Of a stretch of 64,000 nt of DNA, positions 44,386 through 55,707 are shown piece after piece. Each line of letters opens with the position of its first letter. Position 1 is the stretch's first letter. Where the stretch lies: assembly GCF_900129505.1 (NCBI RefSeq), contig NZ_LT670818.1, positions 558,001 to 622,000 on the forward strand, written 5' to 3'. The notes beneath the pieces were generated by a model that saw only the letters and a program-made list of their open reading frames with translations, was not told the origin of the DNA and ran no database searches. Position numbers and translations under genes: made by a program. The stretch is from Bradyrhizobium erythrophlei. Lineage in GTDB: Bacteria; Pseudomonadota; Alphaproteobacteria; Rhizobiales; Xanthobacteraceae.

Positions 44386-44456
44386 CTATATAGGTTCGGA
44401 GCGTCTCCTTTCCCGCAATCGAAACGGGACGTCGTTTCCATGTCAATGGCATCACC

Positions 44457-46412
44457 GTGAACAAAACAACTCAAACTGTCGAGAGCGCCGCGACCGGCGG
44501 CGCTTTCCATATCGAGGATATTTATCCGCTGATCGACGGCGGCCGCTTTCCGGTGAAGCGGATCGTCGGTGAGCGGGTCGAGGTCTGGGCTGATATCTAT
44601 CGCGACGGACACGATGTGGTTGCCGCGGCGCTGGCCTGGCGCCGCGAGAGCGATCGTGAATGGCGCCGCGAGCCGATGACTGCTCAAGACAACGACCGCT
44701 GGATCGGGTCGTTCGTGCCGGATGCGCCGGGCCGCTACGTCTATGCGATCGAGGCCTGGACCGACGAGTTCGCGACCTGGCGGCACGGCTTCGAGCTGAA
44801 GCAGAAGGCCGGCGCCGACCTGACGCTGGATGCGCTCGAGGGTGCGGGCATGCTGACCAAGGCGCAGTCCGGCGGCCACGCCGCGGCCGCCATCATCCTG
44901 CGGCAATGCGAGGATTTCCTGCAGAGCGGCGAGGTTGCGCCGCTTTTGACCGAAGAATTAAAGGACGCCATGGCAGCGAGCCAGTTGCGGCCCGATCTGA
45001 CGCGATCGCCGCTTTATCCGTTTGTCGCGGACCGGCCGCGGGCACGTAATGGCGCCTGGTACGAGATGGTGCCGCGCAGCCAGGGGAAGATTCCCGGCCA
45101 GCACGGCACCTTCGGGGACAGCATCGACCGCCTGCCCGATATCGCCGCGATGGGTTTCGACGTGATCTATCTGACGCCGATCCATCCGATCGGCCACACC
45201 AACCGCAAGGGCCGCAACAATGCGGTGACCGCGGCCGAGGGCGATCCCGGCAGTCCCTACGCCATCGGCTCGGCCGAAGGCGGCCATGACGCCGTGCATC
45301 CGGAACTCGGCACGCTGCAGGACTTCCGCGACTTCGTCGCGGCCTGCAAACAGCACGACATGGAGGTCGCGCTCGACTTCGCCGTGCAATGCTCGCCCGA
45401 CCATCCCTGGCTCAAGGAGCATCCGCAATGGTTCAGGCGACGGCCGGATGGCTCGATGCGCTACGCGGAAAATCCGCCCAAGAAATATGAGGACATCGTC
45501 AACCCGGATTTTTCCTCCCCTGATGCCGGCGCGCTGTGGGATGCGCTGCGCGACGTCGTGCGTTTCTGGATCGACCAGGGCGTGAGGATTTTCCGCGTCG
45601 ACAATCCCCACACCAAGCCGTTCCGGTTCTGGGAATGGCTGATCCACGACATCCAGCTTCTGCACCCCGACGTGATCTTCCTCGCCGAAGCCTTCACCCG
45701 CCCCAAACTGATGAAGGGGCTCGCCAAGCTCGGCTTCACCCAGTCCTACACCTACTTCACCTGGCGCACCCAGAAATGGGAGCTCGAGCAATATCTGATC
45801 GAGCTGACGTCCTATCCGGAGCGCGACTACTATCGCCCGAATTTCTTCGTCAATACGCCCGACATCCTGCCCTATCATCTGCAGGGCGGCGAGAGCTGGA
45901 TGTTCAAATCGCGGGTCGCGCTGGCCGCGACGCTGTCCTCGAGCTACGGCATCTACAACGGCTTCGAACTCCTGGAACACGAACCGATTCCGGGCCGCGA
46001 GGAATATCTCGATTCCGAAAAATACGAGATCAAGGTGCGGGACTGGGACAGGCCGGACAATATCAAACCCTATATTCGCGATCTCAACCGCGCCCGCCGC
46101 GAGAACACGGCGCTGCTGCAGACCAGCCAATTGCGCTTCATCCCCGTCGACGACGGCAATGTGATCGCCTTCGTCAAGGAATCGATCAACCAGACCAACA
46201 GCGTCGTGGTCGCGATCGCGCTGTCGGGCGACGTGCATGAATTCTGGCTTGCGCTCGGCGATATCCAGGTCGGCATGGCCGGCGACCGGCGCCACGTCGG
46301 CGCCGTCGAGAATATCATGACCGGCGAACGTCATCCCCTGGACTGGGGCGGCATTCGGCTGCGGATCGATCCGGCGCGCGACCCCGCGCTGCTGTTTCGC
46401 TGCCTCGCGTAG
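44457..46412 (+). CDS. glgE: alpha-1,4-glucan:maltose-1-phosphate maltosyltransferase
   Basis: A 651-residue GH13 subfamily 3 enzyme that extends alpha-1,4-glucan using maltose-1-phosphate. The N-terminal beta-sandwich begins VERVEVWADIY-like at about 38-50. The catalytic core shows MGFDVIYLTPIHPIGHTNRK, nucleophile Asp382 (FRVDNPHTKPF) and general acid Glu411 (FLAEAFTRPK). Starts with GTG; no strong ribosome-binding site is visible. First gene of a six-gene glucan/trehalose operon, next to its substrate-forming partner TreS-Mak. Confidence 0.95.
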   Translation: MNKTTQTVESAATGGAFHIEDIYPLIDGGRFPVKRIVGERVEVWADIYRDGHDVVAAALAWRRESDREWRREPMTAQDNDRWIGSFVPDAPGRYVYAIEAWTDEFATWRHGFELKQKAGADLTLDALEGAGMLTKAQSGGHAAAAIILRQCEDFLQSGEVAPLLTEELKDAMAASQLRPDLTRSPLYPFVADRPRARNGAWYEMVPRSQGKIPGQHGTFGDSIDRLPDIAAMGFDVIYLTPIHPIGHTNRKGRNNAVTAAEGDPGSPYAIGSAEGGHDAVHPELGTLQDFRDFVAACKQHDMEVALDFAVQCSPDHPWLKEHPQWFRRRPDGSMRYAENPPKKYEDIVNPDFSSPDAGALWDALRDVVRFWIDQGVRIFRVDNPHTKPFRFWEWLIHDIQLLHPDVIFLAEAFTRPKLMKGLAKLGFTQSYTYFTWRTQKWELEQYLIELTSYPERDYYRPNFFVNTPDILPYHLQGGESWMFKSRVALAATLSSSYGIYNGFELLEHEPIPGREEYLDSEKYEIKVRDWDRPDNIKPYIRDLNRARRENTALLQTSQLRFIPVDDGNVIAFVKESINQTNSVVVAIALSGDVHEFWLALGDIQVGMAGDRRHVGAVENIMTGERHPLDWGGIRLRIDPARDPALLFRCLA

Positions 46413-46421
46413 GGGGCCGCC

Positions 46422-49400
46422 ATGAACGTCTTGTCATCCATCGACGAAACCGAGCTGCCCGTCACCTCGCTCGACAACGACGAGCTCTGGTACAAGGATG
46501 CCATCATCTATCAGCTGCACGTCAAAGCCTTTGCCGACAGCAACAATGACGGCATCGGCGACTTCGCCGGGCTGACCGAGAAGCTCGGCTATCTGCAGGA
46601 GCTCGGCGTTACCGCGCTGTGGCTGTTGCCGTTCTATCCCTCGCCCGGCCGCGACGACGGCTACGACATCGCCGACTACGGCGCGATCAATCCCGATTTC
46701 GGCACCATGAAGGATTTCAAGCGCTTCATCGTCGAGGCCAAGCGGCGCGGCCTGCGGGTCATCACCGAACTCGTCGTCAATCACACCTCCGACCAGCACG
46801 ACTGGTTCAAGCGCGCCCGCCGCAGCGATTCCAAATCGAGCGCGCGCAACTGGTACGTCTGGAGCGATACCGACCAGAAATATCTGGGCACCCGGATCAT
46901 CTTCACCGACACCGAGAAGTCGAACTGGACCTGGGATCCGGAAGCCGGCCAGTTCTACTGGCACCGCTTCTTCTCGCACCAGCCGGACCTCAACTTCGAC
47001 AATCCGCGCGTGGTCGGCGCGATCACGAAAGTCATGAAGCGCTGGCTCGATACCGGTGTCGACGGCTTCCGTCTCGACGCCATCCCCTATCTGTGTGAAC
47101 GCGACGGCACCAACAACGAGAACCTGCCCGAGACCCATACCATCATCAGGAAGCTGCGCGCCGAGCTCGATGCCTACGCCAAGGGCAAGGTGCTGCTGGC
47201 GGAAGCCAATCAATGGCCGGAGGACGTGCAGGAATATTTCGGCAAGGGCGATGAATGCCAGATGGCCTATCATTTCCCGCTGATGCCGCGGATCTACATG
47301 GCGATCGCCCAGGAAGACCGCTTCCCGATCACCGATATCCTGCGCCAGACCCCGGATATCCCGGCCAATTGCCAGTGGGCGTTGTTCCTGCGCAACCACG
47401 ACGAACTGACGCTGGAAATGGTCACCGACGTCGAACGCGATTATCTGTGGTCGACCTACGCCAACGATCCCCGCGCCCGCATCAATGTCGGCATTCGCCG
47501 GCGGCTCGCGCCCTTGATGGACAACGACCGGCGCAAGATCGAGCTGATGAATTCGCTGCTGCTGTCGTTTCCGGGCACGCCGATCATCTATTACGGCGAC
47601 GAAATCGGCATGGGCGACAACATCTATCTCGGCGACCGCAACGGCGTGCGCACTCCGATGCAATGGACGCCGGACCGCAATGGCGGCTTCTCCCGCGCCG
47701 ACCCGGCGCGGCTGTACGCGCCGACCATCATGGATCCGGTCTACGGCTACGAGGCGGTCAATGTCGAGGCGCAGTCGCGCAGCCTGTCGTCGCTGTTGAG
47801 CGCCACCAAGCGGCTGATTGCGGTGCGCAAATCGACCTTGGCGTTCGGCCGCGGCACCATGACGTTCATCCGCCCGGTCAATCGCTCGGTGCTGGCCTAT
47901 GTCAGGCAATATCAGGACGAAGTGATCCTCTGCGTCGCCAATCTGTCGCGGTCGGCGCAGGCCACTGAACTCGATCTTTCCGCCTGGAAAGACCGGATCC
48001 CGCTGGAAATGCTCGGCCGCACGCTTTTCCCGGCGATCGGCGAATTGCCCTACATGATCACACTGGCGCCGTACGGCTTCTACTGGTTCCAGCTCAAGGA
48101 GCGCGACAAGTCCGAGCACATCGCTCCCTCGGTGGTTCCGGAATTCGAGACGCTGGTGGTGCCGTTGGGTGCGACCTGGGTATCGCTCGCCCGCACCCGC
48201 AGCGTGTTCGAGAGGGACGTGTTGCCCGGATTCCTGGCGCGAACCCGCTGGTATCCGGAGCGTTCGCCGAAGGCGATTCAACCGGTTCTGACCTCAGCCA
48301 TTCCATTCTGCGATATCGGCGACAACCGGCCCTGGCTTGCCTTCTTCGAGGCGACCCAGCGCGGCGTGACCCAGCGTTACGTCTTGCCGATGCAGATCGA
48401 ATGGGTGCGCTTCGACCGCGAGCGCTACAACCCGCGCGCCTTTGCCGCCGTGCGCCAGGGCGCGCGGGAAGGCACGCTGCTGGACGTCGCGACCGACCAT
48501 ATCTTCATCGCGCTGCTGCTGCGCAATCTGCGGGAAAACCTCACCGTCGAGGAAAACGACCTGCGCCTCGAATTCCGGCCGACCAGCCGGCTCTCCGACA
48601 ACCCGATCAAACCGCCCGAACACGTCCGCGCGGTCGAGACCGAGCAGTCCAATTCGACCGCGCTGGTAGACAGCCAGTATGTCGTCAAGGTCTATCGCAA
48701 GCTCGAGGCCGGCATCAATCCGGAGATCGAGATGGGCCGCTTCCTGACCGAGGTGGCAGGCTTTGCCAATACGCCGGCGCTGCTCGGCAGCGTCGAGCTG
48801 GTCGAGGGCAACCAGAAAAGCGCCATCGCCATCGTTCATGCCTTTGTCGAGAACCAGGGCGACGGCTGGACCGTGGCCTCCGCCTATCTCGATCGTTTCG
48901 TCGACGAACAGCGTCTGCTTGCCTCGAGCGAACATGCAGTCGCGAGCGAGGAGCAGACGCCCTACCTGCGCTACATGTCGCAGACCGGAAGGCGCGTCGC
49001 GGAGATGCATCTCGCCCTGGCCGGCAGCGATGAATTTGCCGATTTTGCGCCCGAGCCGACGAACGGCGAGGACGTGCAGCGCTGGATCGAAGATGTGATC
49101 GTTCGCGCCGAGCGCGTCTTCGAGGCGCTCAAGCAGCGGCGCGACGCCATCAAGGAGGCCGATCGCCCGCTGGTCGATCGGCTGCTGACGCAGCGCGACA
49201 CCCTGCGCGACCGCCTGAACGCCCTGCTTCCGCCCGGCATCGACGGCCTGAAGATCCGCCACCATGGCGACTTCCATCTCGGACAGTTGCTGATCGTCAA
49301 GGACGATATCTTCATCATCGATTTCGAGGGCGAGCCACGCCGGCCGCACGACGAGCGGCGCCGCAAGGCACCCGCGGCGCGCGATGTCGCCGGCCTGATC

Positions 49401-49724
49401 CGTTCGATCGATTATTCCGCCACGGCCGCACTGGAGCGCGCGCTGAAGGTCGCGCCCGACGAACAGGGCAAGCTTGGCGCGGCGCTCGGCGAATGGCGCG
49501 ATCGTGCCACGATGGCGTTCCTCGCCGCCTATGGCGACACCATGACCAATGCACGGCTGTGGCCGGCCGATCCGATCGCCGCGGAGAAGCTGCTGAACTT
49601 CTTCCTGCTTGAAAAGGCCTTTTACGAGATCGAATACGAGCTGGCCTACCGGCCGGATTGGCTGCGCGTGCCGCTGACCGGCGCGATCCGAATCCTGTCT
49701 GCAAATACCAACGAGGCTGCATGA
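46422..49724 (+). CDS. treS: trehalose synthase fused to maltokinase
   Basis: An 1100-residue fusion. Residues 20 to about 560 are GH13 trehalose synthase, which interconverts trehalose and maltose ([19 protein letters not shown]; nucleophile Asp219 in [11 protein letters not shown]). Residues about 590-1100 are an aminoglycoside-phosphotransferase-like maltokinase (Pep2/Mak) with catalytic motif HGDFHLGQ at 948-955 and IIDFEGEP soon after. The product, maltose-1-phosphate, is the GlgE substrate. The fusion is common in alphaproteobacteria. Its stop overlaps glgB by ATGA. Confidence 0.95.
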   Translation: MNVLSSIDETELPVTSLDNDELWYKDAIIYQLHVKAFADSNNDGIGDFAGLTEKLGYLQELGVTALWLLPFYPSPGRDDGYDIADYGAINPDFGTMKDFKRFIVEAKRRGLRVITELVVNHTSDQHDWFKRARRSDSKSSARNWYVWSDTDQKYLGTRIIFTDTEKSNWTWDPEAGQFYWHRFFSHQPDLNFDNPRVVGAITKVMKRWLDTGVDGFRLDAIPYLCERDGTNNENLPETHTIIRKLRAELDAYAKGKVLLAEANQWPEDVQEYFGKGDECQMAYHFPLMPRIYMAIAQEDRFPITDILRQTPDIPANCQWALFLRNHDELTLEMVTDVERDYLWSTYANDPRARINVGIRRRLAPLMDNDRRKIELMNSLLLSFPGTPIIYYGDEIGMGDNIYLGDRNGVRTPMQWTPDRNGGFSRADPARLYAPTIMDPVYGYEAVNVEAQSRSLSSLLSATKRLIAVRKSTLAFGRGTMTFIRPVNRSVLAYVRQYQDEVILCVANLSRSAQATELDLSAWKDRIPLEMLGRTLFPAIGELPYMITLAPYGFYWFQLKERDKSEHIAPSVVPEFETLVVPLGATWVSLARTRSVFERDVLPGFLARTRWYPERSPKAIQPVLTSAIPFCDIGDNRPWLAFFEATQRGVTQRYVLPMQIEWVRFDRERYNPRAFAAVRQGAREGTLLDVATDHIFIALLLRNLRENLTVEENDLRLEFRPTSRLSDNPIKPPEHVRAVETEQSNSTALVDSQYVVKVYRKLEAGINPEIEMGRFLTEVAGFANTPALLGSVELVEGNQKSAIAIVHAFVENQGDGWTVASAYLDRFVDEQRLLASSEHAVASEEQTPYLRYMSQTGRRVAEMHLALAGSDEFADFAPEPTNGEDVQRWIEDVIVRAERVFEALKQRRDAIKEADRPLVDRLLTQRDTLRDRLNALLPPGIDGLKIRHHGDFHLGQLLIVKDDIFIIDFEGEPRRPHDERRRKAPAARDVAGLIRSIDYSATAALERALKVAPDEQGKLGAALGEWRDRATMAFLAAYGDTMTNARLWPADPIAAEKLLNFFLLEKAFYEIEYELAYRPDWLRVPLTGAIRILSANTNEAA

Positions 49725-51868
49725 CCAAACTGTCCGCCGAAGCCTATGCGATCGTAGAAGGCCGCCACTCCGATCCTTTTCACTATCTCGGCCTTCATAC
49801 CGAAGGCGACAGGACCGTGGTACGCGCGTTCCTTCCCGAAGCGTCCAGGGTCGAGGCGATCGGCGAGCACGGCGAATCGGCCGAGCTTGCGCGCATTCAC
49901 GATGCCGGCCTGTTCGCAGGCGCTATGCCGAACGGCTCCAAGCGCTACCAGTTGCGCGCCCGCTTCGGCGACACTGTGGTCGAACTCGACGACCCCTACC
50001 GCTTTCCGCCCATCCTGACGGACTTCGATCTCTATCTGCTCGGCGAAGGCACCCACCAGCGGCTCTACGACAGGCTTGGCGCGCACCCGATGACGCTCGA
50101 AGGCGTCGATGGCGTCGCCTTCGTGGTGTTCGCGCCGAATGCGCGGCGGGTCAGCGTGGTCGGCGATTTCAACTACTGGAATCCGCGCCGGCACCCGATG
50201 CGGGTGCGTGGCGTCGGCTATTGGGAGCTGTTCGTGCCCCATGCCACCGCGGGGGATCACTACAAGTTCGATATCATCGGTCCGCAGGGCCAGCATCTGC
50301 CGCTGAAGTCCGATCCGATGGCATTCGCCGCCGAAATGCGCCCGAGCACGGCTTCCATCGTATTCGACGAGACGAAGCTGCCGCATCCGCAGGCGGCGCC
50401 CGAGCGCATCAATGCGCTGGGTTCACCGATGTCGATCTACGAGGTGCATCTGGGTTCGTGGCGGCGCAAGGGCAGCAACCAGTGGCTGACCTACCGCGAT
50501 CTCGCCGAGCAGCTGCCGCGTTACGCCCGGGATCTCGGCTTCACCCACATCGAATTCCTTCCGATCAATGAGCATCCTTTCGACGGCTCATGGGGCTATC
50601 AGCCGACCGGCCTGTACGCGCCGACCAGCCGGTTCGGCACGCCTTCGGACTTTTCGGCTCTGGTCGACGCCTGCCACCGCGAGGGCCTCGGCGTACTGCT
50701 GGACTGGGTGCCCGGGCATTTCCCCGACGACCCCCACGGCCTCGGTAATTTCGATGGCACCGCGCTGTACGAGCACGCCAACCCGCTGCAGGGTCGCCAT
50801 CTCGATTGGGGCACGCTGATCTACAATTACGGCCGCACCGAAGTGGTGAATTTCCTGGTGTCGAACGCGCTGTTCTGGCTGGAGCGCTACGCCATCGACG
50901 GCCTGCGCGTCGATGCGGTCGCCTCCATGCTCTATCTCGACTACAGCCGCCCCGCCGGTGGCTGGATCCCGAACAAATATGGCGGCCGCGAAAATCTCGA
51001 AGCCATCGACTTCCTGCGTCGCTTCAACACCGAAGTATATGCTCGCTTTCCGCAGGCCACCACGGCAGCGGAAGAATCCACCGCCTGGCCGCAAGTGTCG
51101 CGCCCGGTCGAATATGGCGGCCTCGGCTTCGGCTACAAGTGGAATATGGGCTGGATGCACGACACGCTGAACTACATCAGCAAGGATCCGATCTACCGCA
51201 AATTCCAGCACGGCGACATCCTGTTCGGCCTGCACTACGCGTTCTCGGAGAATTTCATCCTGCCGCTGTCGCACGACGAGGTCGTCCACGGCAAGCGTTC
51301 GATCCTGGGACGGATGCCGGGTGACGACTGGCAGCGTTTTGCGAATTTGCGCGCCTATTACAGCTTCATGTTCGGCCATCCCGGCAAGAAGCTGATGTTC
51401 ATGGGCTGCGAATTCGCGCAAGAGCGCGAATGGAGCCATGATCGCTCGCTGGACTGGCACCTGCTCGACCAGAGCAAGCACGCCGGTGTCCAATCCCTGA
51501 TCCGCGACCTCAACCGGCTCTATCGCGCGCTGCCGGCGCTGCATGAACTCGATTGCGATCCAGCGGGCTTCGAATGGGTCGTCACCGACGACGCCAATGG
51601 CAATGTATTCGCCTGGATCCGCAAGGGAAACGAGGCGCGCGCGCGATGCCTCGTGGTCGTGAATTTTTCGCCAAATGTATATTATAATTATCGCGTCCGC
51701 GTGCCATTCGCCGGAAAGTGGCACGAGGTTCTCAATTCGGACTCCTCGCATTACGGCGGCAGCAATGTCGGGAACGTCGGCGAGGTCCATACGCTGGAGG
51801 GCCTGGTGCCCGCACTCAATCTCACCATACCGCCGCTGGCCGCGATTTTCCTCGTGCCGGAAAGCTGA
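49721..51868 (+). CDS. glgB: 1,4-alpha-glucan branching enzyme
   Basis: A 715-residue GH13 branching enzyme that adds alpha-1,6 branches to glycogen. CBM48 domain around 105-200 ([17 protein letters not shown]). The catalytic core includes [16 protein letters not shown], nucleophile Asp398 ([12 protein letters not shown]), the acid Glu in TAAEEST (about 451) and [12 protein letters not shown]. Start ATG 49721 overlaps the treS stop; the frame is open upstream only through the treS gene. Confidence 0.96.
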   Translation: MTKLSAEAYAIVEGRHSDPFHYLGLHTEGDRTVVRAFLPEASRVEAIGEHGESAELARIHDAGLFAGAMPNGSKRYQLRARFGDTVVELDDPYRFPPILTDFDLYLLGEGTHQRLYDRLGAHPMTLEGVDGVAFVVFAPNARRVSVVGDFNYWNPRRHPMRVRGVGYWELFVPHATAGDHYKFDIIGPQGQHLPLKSDPMAFAAEMRPSTASIVFDETKLPHPQAAPERINALGSPMSIYEVHLGSWRRKGSNQWLTYRDLAEQLPRYARDLGFTHIEFLPINEHPFDGSWGYQPTGLYAPTSRFGTPSDFSALVDACHREGLGVLLDWVPGHFPDDPHGLGNFDGTALYEHANPLQGRHLDWGTLIYNYGRTEVVNFLVSNALFWLERYAIDGLRVDAVASMLYLDYSRPAGGWIPNKYGGRENLEAIDFLRRFNTEVYARFPQATTAAEESTAWPQVSRPVEYGGLGFGYKWNMGWMHDTLNYISKDPIYRKFQHGDILFGLHYAFSENFILPLSHDEVVHGKRSILGRMPGDDWQRFANLRAYYSFMFGHPGKKLMFMGCEFAQEREWSHDRSLDWHLLDQSKHAGVQSLIRDLNRLYRALPALHELDCDPAGFEWVVTDDANGNVFAWIRKGNEARARCLVVVNFSPNVYYNYRVRVPFAGKWHEVLNSDSSHYGGSNVGNVGEVHTLEGLVPALNLTIPPLAAIFLVPES

Positions 51869-51871
51869 CGC

Positions 51872-53947
51872 ATGCGACTGTCTGCCGGAACCTTTTCGCG
51901 CCTCGGTGCAAGCTGGGACGGGCGGGGGACCAATTTTGCGCTGTTCTCCGCCAACGCCCACAAGGTCGAGCTTTGCCTGTTCGACGGCCAGGGCCGCCGC
52001 GAGCTCGAACGCATCGAATTGCCGGAGCGTAACGAGGATATCTGGCACGGCTATCTAAACGACGTTTCGCCGGGCCAGCTCTATGGCTATCGGGTACACG
52101 GGCCCTATGAGCCCGAGCACGGCCACCGCTTCAATCCCAACAAGCTGCTGCTCGACCCCTATGCAAGGCGGCTCGCGGGCCGGCTGGTATGGAGCGACGC
52201 GCATTTCGCCTATCGCACCGGCAGCGCGCGCGAGGATCTCTCCTTCGACCGGCGCGACAATGCCCGCGGCATGCCGAAAGCCGTGGTGGTCGACGAAACC
52301 TTCAACTGGGGCCGCCGCGAAATGCGCCCCAACATTCCCTGGGAAGACACCGTAATCTACGAGGCCCATGTCAAGGGCCTGACGCAGAAACGCGAGGACG
52401 TACCGCCGAACCTGCGCGGCACTTTCGGCGGCCTGTCCTCGCCGGCGATGATCGATCATCTGAAGCGGCTCGGCGTCACCACGGTCGAGCTGCTGCCGAT
52501 TCAGGGATTCGTCGACGACCGGGTGCTGGTCGAAAAGAAGCTGGTGAACTACTGGGGTTACAACACGCTGTCTTTCTTCGCACCGGAGCCGCGCTATGCG
52601 CAGGACAACCCGCTCGATGCCTTTCGCACCACGGTGGCGCGGCTGCACGACGCCGGGATCGAGGTGATGCTCGACGTGGTCTATAATCATACCGCCGAGG
52701 GCAACCATATGGGCCCGACGCTGTCGTTCCGCGGCATCGACAACGCCTCCTATTATTGGCTGAAGCCGGAAAACCCGCGCTATTACGACGATTTCACCGG
52801 CTGCGGCAGCTCCGTCAATCTTACCCATCCGCGGGTGCTGCAGATGGTCATGGATTCGCTGCGCTACTGGGTCGAAGTCTGTCACGTCGACGGCTTCCGT
52901 TTCGACCTCGCCACCACGCTGGCGCGCGGGCCGAACGGGTTCGATCGCAATTCCGCCTTTCTCATCGCGATCCGGCAGGACCCGGTGCTGGCCTCCGCCA
53001 AGCTGGTCGCCGAGCCCTGGGATCTCGGGCTTGGCGGTTATCAGGTCGGCGCGTTTCCGTCGCAATGGTCGGAGTGGAATGACCGCTATCGCAGCGCGAT
53101 GCGGCGCTACTGGGGCGGCGAAGGCAGCCTGATTGGCGAAGTCTCCAGCCGCATGACCGGCTCATCGGACGTCTACAATCACAACGGCCGCAAGCCGCGC
53201 GCCGGCATCAATCATATCACTGTGCATGACGGCTTCACGTTGCAGGATCTGTTCAGCTACAACGAGAAGCACAACGAGGCCAACGGCGAAGACAATCGCG
53301 ACGGCTCCAACGACAACCTCAGCAATAATTGCGGCCATGAAGGCCCGACCGACGATCCGGCCGTCACGGCGCTGCGGCGCCAGTTGCGGAAGAATCAGCT
53401 CGCCTGTCTGCTGCTGGCGCAGGGCCTGCCGCTGTTACTCGCCGGCGACGAGGTCGCCAACACCCAGAACGGCAACAACAACGCCTATTGCCAGGACAAC
53501 GAAATCGGCTGGGTCGGGTGGGAAAATCTCGGCCGCAACGGCGACGACCTCACCGATTTCATCGGCCATATGAGCGGGGTGCGCCGGCACTTCCCGCAAA
53601 TCCGCTCGCACCGCTGGCTCGACGGAAGGCGCGCGGACGGCTCCTATGGAGTGCTGTGGCTGACACCGGCCGCCGAAGAGATGAAGGAAGAAGACTGGAA
53701 ATTCCCGGAAGGCCGCTTTCTCGCCTATGTGCTTGGCCCGACCGAACGGAGCGCGGGGCCGATCTTCATCGTGCTGAACGCGGCTCCCGAAGAGATCGCG
53801 TTCAGTCTGCCGAAAATGCCGGAATACCGGACCTGGCAGCAACTATTGAACACCGCCGACGTTAAGCAGGAGACCAGGGATTTCCCATCGGGAGGCGAGG
53901 TAAAGGCGCCTCCGCGTTCGGTCCTGGCGTTTGCGGGTTCGGCATGA
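51872..53947 (+). CDS. glgX: glycogen debranching enzyme
   Basis: A 691-residue isoamylase-type GlgX that cleaves alpha-1,6 linkages in limit dextrins. N-terminal CBM48 (GRGTNFALFSANAHKVELCL) and GH13 core (GVTTVELLPIQGFV, DVVYNHTAEGNHMGPTL, nucleophile region DGFRFDLATTL) are evident. A conserved block HDGFTLQDLFSYNEKHNEAN lies near 450. Starts three bases after glgB stops and overlaps treZ by ATGA. Confidence 0.95.
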   Translation: MRLSAGTFSRLGASWDGRGTNFALFSANAHKVELCLFDGQGRRELERIELPERNEDIWHGYLNDVSPGQLYGYRVHGPYEPEHGHRFNPNKLLLDPYARRLAGRLVWSDAHFAYRTGSAREDLSFDRRDNARGMPKAVVVDETFNWGRREMRPNIPWEDTVIYEAHVKGLTQKREDVPPNLRGTFGGLSSPAMIDHLKRLGVTTVELLPIQGFVDDRVLVEKKLVNYWGYNTLSFFAPEPRYAQDNPLDAFRTTVARLHDAGIEVMLDVVYNHTAEGNHMGPTLSFRGIDNASYYWLKPENPRYYDDFTGCGSSVNLTHPRVLQMVMDSLRYWVEVCHVDGFRFDLATTLARGPNGFDRNSAFLIAIRQDPVLASAKLVAEPWDLGLGGYQVGAFPSQWSEWNDRYRSAMRRYWGGEGSLIGEVSSRMTGSSDVYNHNGRKPRAGINHITVHDGFTLQDLFSYNEKHNEANGEDNRDGSNDNLSNNCGHEGPTDDPAVTALRRQLRKNQLACLLLAQGLPLLLAGDEVANTQNGNNNAYCQDNEIGWVGWENLGRNGDDLTDFIGHMSGVRRHFPQIRSHRWLDGRRADGSYGVLWLTPAAEEMKEEDWKFPEGRFLAYVLGPTERSAGPIFIVLNAAPEEIAFSLPKMPEYRTWQQLLNTADVKQETRDFPSGGEVKAPPRSVLAFAGSA

Positions 53948-55707
53948 ATGAGCGGAAATTTGGCACACGACTGACGGCGGACGGCGCGTCATTCCGGCTT
54001 TGGGCGCCGGCGGCGAAGCGCGTCGATCTGCTGTTGGAAAAATCCCACGCCATGAGGCGCGCTGAAGACGGCTGGTTTTCGGCTGACGTCCCCGGCGTCA
54101 AGGTCGGCGCGCGCTACAAATTCCGGATCGACGACGACATCGACGTCCCCGATCCGGCGTCCGGCTTTCAGCCCGATGACGTGTCCGGCCCAAGCGAGGT
54201 GATCGATCACACGAGCTTTCGCTGGCGCGCTTCCGACTGGCGCGGGCGGCCGTGGCCGGAAACCGTGCTGATCGAAACCCATGTCGGCACCTTCACGCCG
54301 GAAGGCAGCTACCGCGCCATGATCGGCAAGCTCGACCATCTGGTGGCCAGCGGCATCACCGCGCTGGAATTGATGCCGCTTGCCGATTTTTCGGGTGCGC
54401 GGAACTGGGGCTATGACGGTGTCTTGTGGTACGCACCCGACAGCGCCTATGGCCGCCCCGACGATCTCAAGGCGCTGATCGACGAGGCGCATTTGCGCGG
54501 CCTCATGGTGTTTCTCGACGTGGTCTATAACCACTTCGGCCCGGAAGGAAACTACCTCGGCCGCTATGCGCCCAGCTTCTTCACGGACGCGCAAACCCCC
54601 TGGGGCAGCGCGATTGACTACCGGGTGCCGGAGGTCCGTGCTTTCGCCATTGAGAACGCGCTGTACTGGCTGCGCGACTATCGTTTCGACGGGCTGCGGC
54701 TCGATGCCGTCAATACCATCGTCGAACAAGGCGAAATCCCGATCCTGCACGATCTCAGCGGTGCCGTCGGCGAACTCTCCGCGCAGACCGGCCGGTATAT
54801 CCATCTGGTGCTCGAAAACGGCGACAACCGCGCGAGCCTGCTCGATCCCGCGCAGGAGCCGCCGCGCGGCAAATACCGCGCACAATGGAACGACGACTAT
54901 CACCACGTCTGGCATGTCATGCTGACCGGCGAGTCCCAGGGCTACTACGGCGACTACCAGCGTTCGCCGCGCACTGGCCTTGCGCGTTCGCTCAGCTCTG
55001 GCTTCGTCTATCAGGGCGAAGCCGCAGCCTTCTGGGGCGGCAAGCTGCGCGGCGAACCCAGCGGCAAGCTTGCTCCGACTGCCTTTGTCAATTTCCTGCA
55101 GAACCATGATCAGACCGGCAACCGGCCATTCGGCGACCGGCTCGAAAGCCTCGCCGATCCGAAAGCGCTCGAGGCGGCCCTGGCCGTCACTCTGCTGGCG
55201 CCGATGACGCCGATGCTGTTCATGGGCGAGGAGTGGGGCACAAAAGTCCCCTTCCCGTTCTTCTGCGATTTTCATGGCGGCCTGGCCGACGCGGTCCGCA
55301 AAGGCAGGCGCAGGGAATACGCCTGGGCCTATGCCAAATACGGCGACGAGGTCCCGGACCCGCTCGATCCCTCGACGTTTCGATCCGCGGTGCTGGATTG
55401 GGATTCCCGCAACAAGGCGGAAGGCAAGGAGCGGCTGGCACTGGTGCGCAAACTGCTTACGATCCGCCGGCGCGAGATCGTCCCCCGTCTTGCCGGCGCA
55501 GCCTTCGGCGAAGCGCAGGCCGGGGACAGCGGCTTACTGACAGCGCACTGGCGCATGGGCGATGGTACAACGCTGCAGCTTACGGCAAACCTGTCGGATG
55601 CTGAAATTGCTTCTCCCGTGGATAAGCCGGGCACCCAAATCTGGGGCGGCGGCACCGGCAGAACCATGCCGCCGTGGTCGGTGCGCTGGCATCTTGGAGC
55701 GCGCTGA
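53944..55707 (+). CDS. treZ: malto-oligosyltrehalose trehalohydrolase
   Basis: A 587-residue GH13 enzyme that releases trehalose from maltooligosyltrehalose made by TreY. Motifs: LRLDAVNTIVEQ (nucleophile), VYNHFGPEGNYLG, QNHDQTGNRPFGDR and LFMGEEWGTKVPF. Length fits TreZ (about 560-600). Translation-coupled to both neighbours: ATGA with glgX, TGATG with treY. Confidence 0.95.
   Translation: MNERKFGTRLTADGASFRLWAPAAKRVDLLLEKSHAMRRAEDGWFSADVPGVKVGARYKFRIDDDIDVPDPASGFQPDDVSGPSEVIDHTSFRWRASDWRGRPWPETVLIETHVGTFTPEGSYRAMIGKLDHLVASGITALELMPLADFSGARNWGYDGVLWYAPDSAYGRPDDLKALIDEAHLRGLMVFLDVVYNHFGPEGNYLGRYAPSFFTDAQTPWGSAIDYRVPEVRAFAIENALYWLRDYRFDGLRLDAVNTIVEQGEIPILHDLSGAVGELSAQTGRYIHLVLENGDNRASLLDPAQEPPRGKYRAQWNDDYHHVWHVMLTGESQGYYGDYQRSPRTGLARSLSSGFVYQGEAAAFWGGKLRGEPSGKLAPTAFVNFLQNHDQTGNRPFGDRLESLADPKALEAALAVTLLAPMTPMLFMGEEWGTKVPFPFFCDFHGGLADAVRKGRRREYAWAYAKYGDEVPDPLDPSTFRSAVLDWDSRNKAEGKERLALVRKLLTIRRREIVPRLAGAAFGEAQAGDSGLLTAHWRMGDGTTLQLTANLSDAEIASPVDKPGTQIWGGGTGRTMPPWSVRWHLGAR

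Noticed and set aside
46434..48281. A 615-codon minus-strand open frame
   Set aside because: Antisense to the trehalose synthase domain; no known motif.
46422..49724. Frameshift or misassembly joining treS with a kinase
   Set aside because: The reading frame is continuous and the TreS-maltokinase fusion is a known arrangement in this class.
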